Notes: generated by a model from the sequence alone, not told the origin. DNA of 12,213 nucleotides from Rickettsia typhi (GCA_945861125.1 CAMASZ010000019.1:1-12213), one strand, 5' to 3'; positions 1-7,828 are shown, counted from the first letter of the stretch. Translations and numbers: made by a program.

Positions 1-951
1 ATATTTAGGAAGCCAGTTTAATAATTTAACCGCCTTACTAGCATCTAGTTTTAATATTTCCGCTTCGTGCAAATTAGCATTATTTTTTTCTATTTTATAA
101 CTACCCATACCAATATTAGAAATGAAATTTCTAGCAAGATCTTCAACTGTTACCTCTTTGATATCAAGCGGAGCAAAATTAAAACTACAAGAAAATTTCT
201 GTGGATCACTACAAAGCTTGTAAGCTAATAGAAGATAGCCATTTAAAACATCAAAAACATGTTGCCACGGTCTTATAGAATTTGGACTTCTAATAATAAG
301 ATTTTGTTTATTTTTGATTGATTGAATTATATCAGGAATAATTCTATCAACAGAAAAATCTCCTCCACCTATAACATTACCCGCTCGAGCCGATGCAATA
401 GCAATCTTTTTTCCAATAAAAAAAGATTTTCTGTATGAGGTTGTGATTATTTCGCTACAGGCTTTACTTGCCGAATAAGGATCATGACCACCTAAATTAT
501 CAGTTTCTCTATAGGGCCAAATCCACTCTTTATTTTCATAACATTTATCAGTTGTAACATTTACAATTGATTTTAAAGAATCAAGATCTTTAACTGCTTC
601 AAATAAATTAACAGTACCCATAACATTTGTAGAGTAGTTAAAAATTGGATCTTTATAAGATTCTCTAACAAGCGGTTGAGCCGCTAGGTGAAATATTATT
701 TCTGGTTGGAATTTATTGATAGCTGATTTTAATACTTTAAAGTCTCTTATATCAGCGATATGTGATTCAACTTTTTGATCAAGATTTAATATGTTAAACA
801 AGCTATCTCTTTTATTATCGGGTGATAAAGCATATCCAGCAACTTTTGCACCCAAATAATTAAGAAAAAGACACAGCCAAGATCCTTTAAATCCTGTGTG
901 GCCAGTTATAAATACTTTTTTATTTTTATAAAAATTTTTTTCTGCAAACAT
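1..951 (-). CDS. rfbG: CDP-glucose 4,6-dehydratase, C-terminus cut by window edge
   Basis: The 317 visible codons are open to the left edge; the family is usually about 355-360 residues, so roughly 40 C-terminal residues are missing. It is an extended short-chain dehydrogenase/reductase that uses bound NAD to convert CDP-D-glucose to CDP-4-keto-6-deoxy-D-glucose in the cytoplasm. The N-terminus has the Rossmann motif TGHTGFKG (residues 16-23), followed by FHLAAQPLVR (87-96), the TTDKCYEN segment (133-140) typical of this family, and the catalytic YSASK (Tyr159, Lys163). RARAGNVIGGGD-like residues (188-198) and RPWQHVFD (227-234) also match CDP-glucose rather than dTDP-glucose dehydratases. 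The ATG at 951 is the only Met near the Rossmann strand and has no Shine-Dalgarno sequence. It follows rfbF by 58 bp, and that neighbour supplies its substrate. The later enzymes that decide the final sugar lie outside the window. Confidence 0.95.
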   Translation of the reverse strand, partial: MFAEKNFYKNKKVFITGHTGFKGSWLCLFLNYLGAKVAGYALSPDNKRDSLFNILNLDQKVESHIADIRDFKVLKSAINKFQPEIIFHLAAQPLVRESYKDPIFNYSTNVMGTVNLFEAVKDLDSLKSIVNVTTDKCYENKEWIWPYRETDNLGGHDPYSASKACSEIITTSYRKSFFIGKKIAIASARAGNVIGGGDFSVDRIIPDIIQSIKNKQNLIIRSPNSIRPWQHVFDVLNGYLLLAYKLCSDPQKFSCSFNFAPLDIKEVTVEDLARNFISNIGMGSYKIEKNNANLHEAEILKLDASKAVKLLNWLPKY

Positions 952-1009
952 TGTTTGATAAAAAATTTAGAGTTTTAATTGACTTATTATTAAATATAGC
1001 AAACTAGTA

Positions 1010-1783
1010 TTACCATATTTTCCAAGGAGCGTTTTTACTGTTCCAAAGCTCATCAAGATAGTTCTTATCTCTTAATGTATCCATTGGTTGCCAAAAACCA
1101 TCATGCTTAAATGCCATAAGTTGTTGATCAATAGCAAGATTTTGGAGTGGCGACTGCTCCCAAATTGTCTTATCACCATCTTTTATATATGAAATAGCTT
1201 TTGGAGATAAAATAAAAAAACCACCATTAATATATCCGCCGTCACCTTTTGGCTTTTCTTGAAATTTTGTTATTTTATTATTTTCAATTTCTAGAGCTCC
1301 AAATCTTCCAGATGGCTGAACAGCGGTTAGGGTTGCAAGCTTTTGATGTTTTTTATGAAAATTAATTGATTCTACTATATTGACATTTGATAATCCATCT
1401 CCATATGTAAGACAAAAAAAATCTTCATCTTTAACATATTCAGAAATTCTTTTTATTCTTCCGCCCGTCATTGAATCTTCTCCAGTATTAACCAATGTTA
1501 TTTTCCATGATTCAGAGTAATTATTATGAATTTTTATATCATTGTTGCTTAAATCTATAGTAAGATCAGACATATGTTTATAATAATTAATAAAATATTC
1601 CTTAATCACGTAACCTTTATAACCCAAACATATAATAAAATCATTTATTCCATAATATGAATATATTTTCATTATATGCCAAATTATTGGTTTTTCTCCA
1701 ATTTCAATCATTGGCTTTGGCTTAAGATTTGTTTCTTCACTAATTCTAGTTCCAAATCCACCCGCTAAAATTACTGCTTTCAT
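1010..1783 (-). CDS. rfbF: Glucose-1-phosphate cytidylyltransferase
   Basis: At 257 residues this is full length for the family. It joins CTP and alpha-D-glucose-1-phosphate to give CDP-glucose and pyrophosphate, the first committed step to CDP-linked 6-deoxy and 3,6-dideoxy sugars of O-antigen or capsule. Visible nucleotidyltransferase motifs are the signature loop LAGGFGTR (6-13), KPKPM (21-25), the metal and nucleotide site TYGDG (126-130), QPSGRFG (156-162), EKP (176-178), NGGFF (186-190) and the C-terminal TLRD segment (236-239) characteristic of RfbF. The ATG at 1783 directly precedes the first beta strand, so the start is secure, although there is no Shine-Dalgarno sequence. It lies between the two-module glycosyltransferase (141-bp gap) and rfbG (58-bp gap) on the same strand. 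The larger upstream gap may hold its own weak promoter. Confidence 0.96.
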   Translation of the reverse strand: MKAVILAGGFGTRISEETNLKPKPMIEIGEKPIIWHIMKIYSYYGINDFIICLGYKGYVIKEYFINYYKHMSDLTIDLSNNDIKIHNNYSESWKITLVNTGEDSMTGGRIKRISEYVKDEDFFCLTYGDGLSNVNIVESINFHKKHQKLATLTAVQPSGRFGALEIENNKITKFQEKPKGDGGYINGGFFILSPKAISYIKDGDKTIWEQSPLQNLAIDQQLMAFKHDGFWQPMDTLRDKNYLDELWNSKNAPWKIW

Positions 1784-1840
1784 TGTTTAATTTATTTTTA
1801 TTGCGAATTCAAATGACTTTAATTTATTTAAAAATCATAT

Positions 1841-1869
1841 TTGATAATGTTGTTTTACCACTCAATCAA
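1841..1869 (-). promoter_or_regulatory. Possible sigma70-type promoter upstream of rfbF
   Basis: On the minus strand, TTGATT (1864-1869) and TATCAA (1841-1846) are separated by 17 bp and lie about 60 bp before the rfbF start. The -35 match is fair and the -10 is poor. In sequence this AT-rich such a pair can arise by chance. It would let rfbFG be transcribed apart from the upstream glycosyltransferases. Confidence 0.28.
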
Positions 1870-1921
1870 TATTGCAAATTTAAATTTTTACAAGCTTTTA
1901 TTTGCATTAATTTTGAATAAA

Positions 1922-1942
1922 AAATTATTTGAAAAATAATTT
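1922..1942 (-). terminator. Possible weak intrinsic terminator at the end of the two-module glycosyltransferase
   Basis: Nine-base arms AAATTATTT (1922-1930) and AAATAATTT (1934-1942) are separated by three bases and span the stop codon at 1925-1927. On the minus strand the stem is followed by a T-rich run. The stem is entirely A/T, so it would be weak. Confidence 0.28.
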
Positions 1943-3784
1943 GATTTTCTTCTTAAAATTTTTGATTTTTTTGTTAAATTTCTGAGTAAGTTGTCTTGAA
2001 TAATAAATTATTTTAAAAATTCTAATTTTTGAAATTATGTTATATGCTAATTCTTTGTTAATTATTAGTTTTTGATTTTCAATAATTACCTTAGAATTTT
2101 GATTAGCAAACATCACATCTTGATTTACTGATAAGCAAGATGAATAATTCAGTTTTAGATTTTCATTTTTTGGATAATAGATTTTAACTGTTAATCTTTT
2201 GCTATTTTTAACTTTATCACCATAAAAATTTACAAAAATAATAGAAAATCTAGCTATAGAAATATGTTTTAAAACATGAATTTGAGGAATTTTTTTGAAT
2301 AAAATGTTTCCCATGATATAAAAACCATCTTTTCTGATCAAATTGCGTTCTTTAATAAATCCACCTTCTTCAATATATACTGTATCAGACTTAACTAGAT
2401 CAATATTTTCATTATCTTCAAAGCATCTAACCATTGAAGAAATATGATCATAAAAAAAACATTCATTTTTATTAGTAAATAAAAACAAATTATTTTCTGA
2501 AATTTTTATATTAGGCAAGTTTTGCTCTACTATTAACCCAACTTTATTATCATCATTAATCGTATGTTCGTGATAATTTATTTTGAAGTTATACCTGTTT
2601 GATACTTTTAAATATTGTAATTTGTCTTTTTTAGCCAAAATATTAACTTCAACATTTTTGTATAATTGATTTTTAATTGAATCTAAAAAATATTCTACAT
2701 TATTGATATTGGTTTTATCATCACAAAGATAAAAAATATTAACTTTAAATTTTGCTTCTTTCGCGCAGTAGTTTGCTTCGACATCTTTCCTTCTTTGATT
2801 AAAAGAATCATACAAATTATTAATTTGTTTACTCAAATCAAAATTATTTTTTACATAATCTTGTAATTTTTCAACCATTTTAACAACCTCATCTCTGTTA
2901 TTTAGCGCCCAATTATAATGCTCAATAATTTGGCCAATTTTTTCTTGATCATCTCCTCTAATATATAAAACTTTATCACCAAAATTTTTTATGAAAAAAT
3001 TATTTTCATCACATATTGGTAGGGCACCTCCAGCAATTAGTTCAAAAACCCTACTGGTTCCTATTTCACTTTCGATATGAGCTTCATGACTTAAAGCAAG
3101 CCCTAGTAAACAATCCGATATTTCTTTAAAAATAGATATTCCATCAAATGGAATTTCATCAATATAGCTTTTAAAGCCCTTCCATGGTCTTATTTTTTTA
3201 GAAATTTTTTGTGGACCATATATTTTTAAAATTGCTTTATTATCTAGAGCTTGAAAAATTTCTTCAAATCTAGATTTTCCAAGAGTTTTGTCCCAATTAA
3301 TACCGCAATAAAAAATTTTTTCACGCTTATTATTTGGTTCAAAATATGGTCCAGAATTTGTATGATTGATAACTAGTTTTGGATATAAATGATTAGAATT
3401 ATTAAAATCTATTAGTCTTTTTACATGATCATCTGCAACATCTGACAAACAAGAAATAAAATCTTGATGAGAAAGTAAATTTAAACTTGTTTTTTCATAA
3501 CCCCAATCAAAATAAAATTTTAAAGGATTCCATAAAGCAACAAAAGAAAAGCCATCATAGCATTTTGGAGATGCAAAATGAAGATTAATAACAAAATCAA
3601 CTTTAGATTCATCAATTATATCGGGGGTTTCTCTAAATTCTTCGTCCAAAATATTGCCATATTTATTAATAACTATAAGAGATTTTTTTATTTTCTCTGA
3701 AGCAATTTTGAATCTTCTAATGGTTTCATTCTCAGCTGCATTGGCTTCTGGCCATTCACAAACAATAGCAAATTTATTTTTCAT
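1925..3784 (-). CDS. Two-module glycosyltransferase (GT-B module plus degenerate GT-A module)
   Basis: The protein has 619 residues from the ATG at 3784, which starts MKNKFAIVCEWPE. I chose this over an in-frame ATG at 3826 because the latter would overlap the upstream gene by 38 bases, whereas 3784 leaves a 4-base gap typical of coupled genes. Residues 1-330 look like a GT-B glycosyltransferase; the best segment is SRVFELIAGGALPICDE (244-260), the usual nucleotide-sugar site of group 1/CgeB-like transferases. Residues 347-480 resemble the start of a family 2 GT-A transferase, with 'VNIFYLCDD...LDSIKNQLYKNVEVNIL' spacing (348-383), but the expected acidic DXD is replaced by TNKN (437-440). 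The tail (593-619) is rich in lysine and hydrophobic residues and may associate with the membrane. Donor and acceptor are unknown. Its place before rfbFG suggests surface glycan assembly. Confidence 0.8.
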   Translation of the reverse strand: MKNKFAIVCEWPEANAAENETIRRFKIASEKIKKSLIVINKYGNILDEEFRETPDIIDESKVDFVINLHFASPKCYDGFSFVALWNPLKFYFDWGYEKTSLNLLSHQDFISCLSDVADDHVKRLIDFNNSNHLYPKLVINHTNSGPYFEPNNKREKIFYCGINWDKTLGKSRFEEIFQALDNKAILKIYGPQKISKKIRPWKGFKSYIDEIPFDGISIFKEISDCLLGLALSHEAHIESEIGTSRVFELIAGGALPICDENNFFIKNFGDKVLYIRGDDQEKIGQIIEHYNWALNNRDEVVKMVEKLQDYVKNNFDLSKQINNLYDSFNQRRKDVEANYCAKEAKFKVNIFYLCDDKTNINNVEYFLDSIKNQLYKNVEVNILAKKDKLQYLKVSNRYNFKINYHEHTINDDNKVGLIVEQNLPNIKISENNLFLFTNKNECFFYDHISSMVRCFEDNENIDLVKSDTVYIEEGGFIKERNLIRKDGFYIMGNILFKKIPQIHVLKHISIARFSIIFVNFYGDKVKNSKRLTVKIYYPKNENLKLNYSSCLSVNQDVMFANQNSKVIIENQKLIINKELAYNIISKIRIFKIIYYSRQLTQKFNKKIKNFKKKIKLFFK

Positions 3785-3788
3785 ATAA

Positions 3789-5123
3789 TCAAGAATTATA
3801 AAAAGTTGTTGTATCCTTATTTCCAATCAAAGAATTTATATAGGTTAAGCAATTTGATTCAGGATTATATTTTGCTCTAGCTTTTTGCAACTCATCTTTT
3901 TTTGACTTAACTTTTAAAATTTTTTTTGATAACTCTAGATAATTTCCTTGATCAAAAAAAGTAAAACAGTCTTTAAAAAAATTTTTTTCATAAGTTTCAA
4001 AAAGATTAGTTCTAGATAAAATTATTTTGCCACTATTACTTAAGTGAGTTGAATAAGAAACTGGACCAGAACCTTGTTGAGCAACTTCATAATAAGGAAA
4101 AACACTTATATCAACCGCAGATATTAGTTGCTTGAATTCTTCTTCATCAATTATGTGATTTATAAAATGAATTCTATCAAACAACTTATTATTGATAATT
4201 TTATTCATTAAATAAACCATGTACGAATCTTGTTCAACTATATTATTATTTTGATGATCATGATCATGGGATTTATTATTTTTCTTACCAGAATTAATTA
4301 GGATTGATCTAGTCTTTAAATTGTTAATTGGATGACAATTTGAAGATAATATTAAGTGATAGTTTTCTGGCAAAAATTTTAAGGCATCAATAACAACATC
4401 TATCCCCTTATATGGACGATAAAAACCATAGCAACCAATATAAGTGATATTTTTGTCAAGTTGATATTTATCTAAAGTTATCTCTCTAATATTTTCATTA
4501 GAAAATTTTATTACATCTGCACTATTTGCCGAAACAATCGGATGAAAGTATGAAGGTACGTTTAAAAGTGATAATTTTTCAGAAAGTTCTTTTTGATGAA
4601 CTATTATTGAAATATTTTTACCTTTTTGCTGAAGTTTTTTTACTCTCTGAATTATCATGGATTGCATGTCTTTATATGCATCAATTGATTTTCGCTTTTT
4701 TTTAAACATTGATAATTTTAATCTAAAAAGTTTTTTTTGAATTGATGATAAATTGGCTATTTCTTGCGATATTCCTAGCGAATGAAAAGTGATTGAAATA
4801 TTTTCTCCATTCCTTGCATCGATAATTTCTTCAATAAACTTAATTGCTTTTCGGACTTTTTTGTGAAAAAGTGCCGGTTCAAATTGAATATTTATATAAT
4901 CATATTTTTTAGCTTGATTAATAACTTTAATCTTCATTTCATTATGAAAGCTAGAATGTACCATTCTTTGATCAAGCTCAATGCAATCAGTTTTTTTAAA
5001 GTAATTTTTTAAATCATGGATAATCTGCTTAGTATAAGTGGCATTTCCGCAGTTATCTTGATATGATGATATGATTCCTAAGGTCTTATCTTTTAAAAAC
5101 GATAAATCTTTTTTATTAGACAT
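3789..5123 (-). CDS. GT-B glycosyltransferase (group 1-like)
   Basis: This 444-residue protein appears to be a retaining GT-B glycosyltransferase. The N-terminal half has alternating strands and helices, with NIQFEPALFH (78-87) and ITFHSLG (111-117) as in acceptor-domain Rossmann folds. The C-terminal half starts with TYIGCYGFYRPYKGID (227-242), the usual 'G.....KG' donor-domain entry, and carries DISVFPYYEVAQQGSGPVS (338-356) where the nucleotide-sugar-binding E...G region is expected. Residues 280-296 form a polar low-complexity insert with SHDHDH (285-290), encoded by a short GATCAT-type repeat. It is probably a loop. The ATG at 5123 has no Shine-Dalgarno sequence. It is the first gene of the cluster and is followed after 4 bases by the next transferase. 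The sugar transferred is not predictable. Confidence 0.8.
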   Translation of the reverse strand: MSNKKDLSFLKDKTLGIISSYQDNCGNATYTKQIIHDLKNYFKKTDCIELDQRMVHSSFHNEMKIKVINQAKKYDYINIQFEPALFHKKVRKAIKFIEEIIDARNGENISITFHSLGISQEIANLSSIQKKLFRLKLSMFKKKRKSIDAYKDMQSMIIQRVKKLQQKGKNISIIVHQKELSEKLSLLNVPSYFHPIVSANSADVIKFSNENIREITLDKYQLDKNITYIGCYGFYRPYKGIDVVIDALKFLPENYHLILSSNCHPINNLKTRSILINSGKKNNKSHDHDHQNNNIVEQDSYMVYLMNKIINNKLFDRIHFINHIIDEEEFKQLISAVDISVFPYYEVAQQGSGPVSYSTHLSNSGKIILSRTNLFETYEKNFFKDCFTFFDQGNYLELSKKILKVKSKKDELQKARAKYNPESNCLTYINSLIGNKDTTTFYNS

Positions 5124-5143
5124 AAAGTTAAAGTTATAAATTT

Positions 5144-5171
5144 TTTATAATTAGGGAATTTTATGTGGCAA
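5144..5171 (-). promoter_or_regulatory. Likely promoter of the glycosyltransferase-rfbFG cluster
   Basis: On the minus strand, TTGCCA (5166-5171; one mismatch to TTGACA) and TATAAA (5144-5149) are spaced 16 bp apart. They would start transcription about 15-20 bases before the ATG at 5123. No other pair in the 221-bp gap fits as well. Confidence 0.5.
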
Positions 5172-5237
5172 AATCAAACTTTGAATTTTTTATAAAAAAT
5201 TTATCTCAAAAACTTATTTTGCTTATTTTGCTAAATT

Positions 5238-5292
5238 ATACCAAATCCAATCTTTAAAAGTTTTAAAAAAATTTAAAGATTGGATTTGGTAT
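5238..5292. repeat. Perfect 21-bp inverted repeat with 13-base loop
   Basis: The arms at 5238-5258 and 5272-5292 are exact reverse complements, with core ACCAAATCCAATCTTTAAA on the left. They are separated by AGTTTTAAAAAAA. The element lies 52 bases beyond the pheA stop and about 115 bases upstream of the glycosyltransferase start. It could form a very stable RNA hairpin and end pheA transcription, but it lacks a following T-run in either direction. The outer TA dinucleotides flanking CCAAATCC...GGATTTGG would also fit a tiny miniature inverted-repeat element. A partial relative sits at 6369-6403. Confidence 0.85.
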
Positions 5293-5344
5293 TAGATTTA
5301 ACAAATTAATGTTTTAACAATCGTAAAATAGTTAAAAAAAATAA

Positions 5345-6193
5345 TCAAACCCTTTTACTTCGCATCGGATCAGCATAATATACCCCGAGCAATTTAACAT
5401 TTTTAGAGAAGAAGCCAAGCTCTTCAAGCGCTAAAGCAACTTTTTTTTCACTAGGATGACCATCAATAGAGACAAAAAATTGTGCTTGATTAGAAATACC
5501 GCCAGGAATATAACTTTCTAATTTTACCAAACTTACTCCATTGGTTGCAAAGCCACCAAGAGCTTTGTATAAAGAACCCGGTATGTTTCTTATTGTAAAT
5601 AATAATGCAGTGATTGTTGGAGCGATTTTTGGATCAGTCTCTTTTGGATCTTTAGCAATTACAATAAAAATTGTTATGTTGTCGTTGTCTAAATCTTGAA
5701 TATTTTCTTTTAAAACTTTTAATCCATATAGATCGCTAGCTAATTTTGAACATATTGCCCCCTTAGACTTATCATTCGTTAAGGCAATATACTCAGCAGC
5801 TTTAGCAGTATTTGAAGATTCACTAAGTATAACTTTTAACTGTTGTAGATTATTTTGACATTGCATCAAAGCTTGTGGATGAGAAAAAACTTCTGTGATA
5901 TCAGTGATATCGGCATTTTTTAAACCAACCAAATTATGAGAGATGGGGAAAAAATGCTCAGCGACTATTGATACATTATGTCTTTGTAATAAATCATGAA
6001 TTTCTGAAACTCTGCCTGCATATGAATTTTCTAGAGGTATCATACCATAATGAACATCACCATTTTCAACCGCTAAAAAAACATCTTTAAAATTTCCATA
6101 AGCCTGTGCTTCAAAGTTTTCATAATATTTAATACAAGCTAGATTAGAGTTGGCTCCATAAGAGCCTTGAAAAGCTATTATTTTTTTTTTCAT
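5345..6193 (-). CDS. pheA: Prephenate dehydratase
   Basis: This 282-residue monofunctional enzyme decarboxylates and dehydrates prephenate to phenylpyruvate in phenylalanine synthesis. The catalytic domain (about 4-180) shows IAFQGSYGANSN (5-16), IPLENSYAGRV (52-62), HNLVG (86-90), SHPQALMQC (104-112) and SSNTAKAAEYI (126-136). The regulatory ACT domain (about 195-275) has PGSLYKAL (205-212) and the alphaproteobacterial LVKLESY (222-228), which binds phenylalanine in relatives and suggests feedback inhibition. There is no chorismate mutase domain. The near-invariant TRF active-site motif reads TIF (174-176): the Arg position is Ile175, encoded by 5669-5671. The ATG at 6193 precedes the first strand by four residues and lacks a Shine-Dalgarno sequence. 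It is divergent from aroG, the pathway's first enzyme. The family call is secure; activity is less so because of the substitution. Confidence 0.95.
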   Translation of the reverse strand: MKKKIIAFQGSYGANSNLACIKYYENFEAQAYGNFKDVFLAVENGDVHYGMIPLENSYAGRVSEIHDLLQRHNVSIVAEHFFPISHNLVGLKNADITDITEVFSHPQALMQCQNNLQQLKVILSESSNTAKAAEYIALTNDKSKGAICSKLASDLYGLKVLKENIQDLDNDNITIFIVIAKDPKETDPKIAPTITALLFTIRNIPGSLYKALGGFATNGVSLVKLESYIPGGISNQAQFFVSIDGHPSEKKVALALEELGFFSKNVKLLGVYYADPMRSKRV

Positions 6194-6269
6194 AATTTAA
6201 ACTTATATATATAACAATATGGCACTATTACATTTGATTTGAAAATCATAAACCATATAAACCCTTGAA

Positions 6270-6286
6270 TTTACTGATTCAGTAAA
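6270..6286. promoter_or_regulatory. 17-bp palindrome between pheA and aroG, possible operator
   Basis: TTTACTGATTCAGTAAA has perfect 8-base arms (6270-6277 and 6279-6286) around one central base. It lies 20 bp upstream of the aroG -35 element and 76 bp upstream of the pheA start. That is a plausible site for a dimeric regulator of the two divergent aromatic genes. No known operator consensus is recognised. Confidence 0.45.
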
Positions 6287-6306
6287 AAAAATTTATAACA
6301 ATTTAA

Positions 6307-6336
6307 TTGACTTCAATAAAAAATTTATGCTAGAAT
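6307..6336 (+). promoter_or_regulatory. Sigma70-type promoter for aroG-era
   Basis: TTGACT (6307-6312) and TAGAAT (6331-6336) are separated by 18 bp, and TG one base before the -10 makes it an extended -10. Predicted transcription would begin near 6343 and give a leader of about 120 bases. That leader has no ATG before the aroG start, so no ATG-initiated leader peptide for attenuation is visible. Confidence 0.6.
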
Positions 6337-6368
6337 TAGTAGTATTATTTTGGCTTAATTATTGTATA

Positions 6369-6403
6369 ATACCATCTTTAAAGTTTTAAAAAAAATCAAA
6401 ATT
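6369..6403. repeat. Degenerate partial copy of the 5238-5292 inverted repeat
   Basis: ATACCATCTTTAAAGTTTT followed by an A-run matches the left arm and loop of the element at 5238, minus an internal stretch of about six to eight bases. The right arm is reduced to a loosely similar AAAATT. It lies in the predicted aroG leader. The similarity is in the same order and spacing, but A/T bias makes chance a real alternative. Confidence 0.4.
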
Positions 6404-6466
6404 CTAACTTCATATTTTTAAGTTAAATAGTATATTACAAATACTAAAATTATATAATTATCAACA

Positions 6467-7819
6467 ATGAAAGATTCTTGGCAAACTAAATCATGGAGAA
6501 ACTTCCCAATCAAACAACAACCAAGCTATAAAAATTTAGAAAATCTTAAAAAAATTGAACATCAACTAGCCAATTTTCCACCCCTCGTTTCAATTGATGA
6601 AATCGAAAAGTTAAAAAAAGAATTATCATTGGTTTGTCGTGGAGAGGCATTTTTATTGCAAGGCGGAGACTGCGCTGAAAGTTTTTTAGAATTTTCTCAC
6701 AATAATTTAAAAAGTTATTTTCGAACTATAATGCAAATGACGGTTGCTTTAATGTACGGACTTAAAAAACCAATAGTTAAAGTCGGTAGAATTGCAGGTC
6801 AATATGCTAAACCACGCTCTCAAGACAATGAAACCATTAACAATAATACCCTTCCCGCTTATCGTGGCGACATTATCAATTCAATTGAATTTGAAGAAAA
6901 ATCTCGTGAAGCTGATCCACAAAAATTAATTGATGCTTATTTTTATTCTTCTGCATCGTTAAATTTCCTACGCTCTCTTGCTGTTGGTGGTTACGGTAAT
7001 TTAGAAAAAGTTAATAAATGGAATGAAGAATTCACCCATAGTTTAAACAGCAAAAAACACAGCGAAAAAGTTACTTCAAAAATTAACGAAATTCTAGAAT
7101 TTATGAAATCTTGTGGCATTGATTATAAAACCATGCCCCAATTCACTACTGCTAGCTTTTATACCTCGCACGAAGCATTACTACTAAATTACGAAGAAGC
7201 ATTTACCAAGATAAATAATGACAATAAAAAATATTATGCTCAATCTGCTCATATGCTTTGGATTGGTGATCGTACACGTAATATCAATGAAGCTCACGTT
7301 GAATTTATGCGCGGAATTTCCAACCCAATTGCCTTTAAAGTTGGACCCTCAATTACCAAAGATGACTTACTAAAATTACTTGACATTCTCAACAAAGATA
7401 ATGATGCAGGAAAAATTACTCTTATAAGCAGAATGGGTAAAGACAATATTCATAAAACATTACCATCACTAATTAAGGCAGTCAAAAATAATGGCAATAA
7501 TGTTATCTGGTCATGCGATCCAATGCATGGCAATACTATTAAATCTTCAAATGGATATAAAACCAGAAAATTCGAAGATATACTTGATGAAGTAAAATCA
7601 TTTTTCATAATACACAAAGAAATTAACACTATCGCCGGCGGAATCCACTTTGAAATGACCGGACAAGATGTAACTGAATGCCTAGGTGGAAATCAAAAAA
7701 TTTCAGAATTAAATTTAAGCGACCGTTATCACACTCACTGCGACCCAAGATTAAATTCATCTCAAAGCGTTGAAATGGCTTTTACCATAGCTTATGAACT
7801 TGCCAACACTATATCTTAA
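6467..7819 (+). CDS. aroG: Class II 3-deoxy-7-phosphoheptulonate (DAHP) synthase
   Basis: At 450 residues this is full length for the plant-type (AroA-II) family. It condenses phosphoenolpyruvate and erythrose-4-phosphate to DAHP, opening the shikimate pathway. Family motifs run through the protein: LLQGGDCAESF (63-73), GRIAGQYAKPRS (107-118), YRGD (132-135), MPQFTTASFYTSHEAL (223-238), SAHMLWIGDRTRN (260-272), GISNPIAFKVGPS (283-295), WSCDPMHGNT (348-357), HFEMTGQDVTECLGG (394-408) and YHTHCDPRLN (421-430). The predicted metal ligands Cys69, His354, Glu396 and Asp426 are all present. The ATG at 6467 begins MKDSW, near the usual N-terminal 'W' segment of the family; there is no Shine-Dalgarno sequence. 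It is divergent from pheA and followed after 9 bases by era, so the two are probably co-transcribed. Confidence 0.97.
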   Translation: MKDSWQTKSWRNFPIKQQPSYKNLENLKKIEHQLANFPPLVSIDEIEKLKKELSLVCRGEAFLLQGGDCAESFLEFSHNNLKSYFRTIMQMTVALMYGLKKPIVKVGRIAGQYAKPRSQDNETINNNTLPAYRGDIINSIEFEEKSREADPQKLIDAYFYSSASLNFLRSLAVGGYGNLEKVNKWNEEFTHSLNSKKHSEKVTSKINEILEFMKSCGIDYKTMPQFTTASFYTSHEALLLNYEEAFTKINNDNKKYYAQSAHMLWIGDRTRNINEAHVEFMRGISNPIAFKVGPSITKDDLLKLLDILNKDNDAGKITLISRMGKDNIHKTLPSLIKAVKNNGNNVIWSCDPMHGNTIKSSNGYKTRKFEDILDEVKSFFIIHKEINTIAGGIHFEMTGQDVTECLGGNQKISELNLSDRYHTHCDPRLNSSQSVEMAFTIAYELANTIS

Positions 7820-7828
7820 TCTTAATAA

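Noticed and set aside
3785..3826. Longer start (ATG 3826) for the two-module glycosyltransferase
   Set aside because: It would add 14 residues with no family similarity and overlap the upstream gene by 38 bases; ATG 3784 fits better.
5184..5201. 18-bp A/T-only palindrome AATTTTTTATAAAAAATT
   Set aside because: It has only one-sided A and T runs, which are expected by chance in this composition and make a very weak hairpin.
5213..5230. Tandem duplication of the 9-mer CTTATTTTG
   Set aside because: There are only two units in an AT-rich gap and no sign of function.
6428..6446. 6-bp stem TAGTAT/ATACTA shortly before the aroG start, considered as an attenuator or riboswitch
   Set aside because: The stem is short and A/T-rich, with no upstream leader peptide, no T-run and no known riboswitch core.
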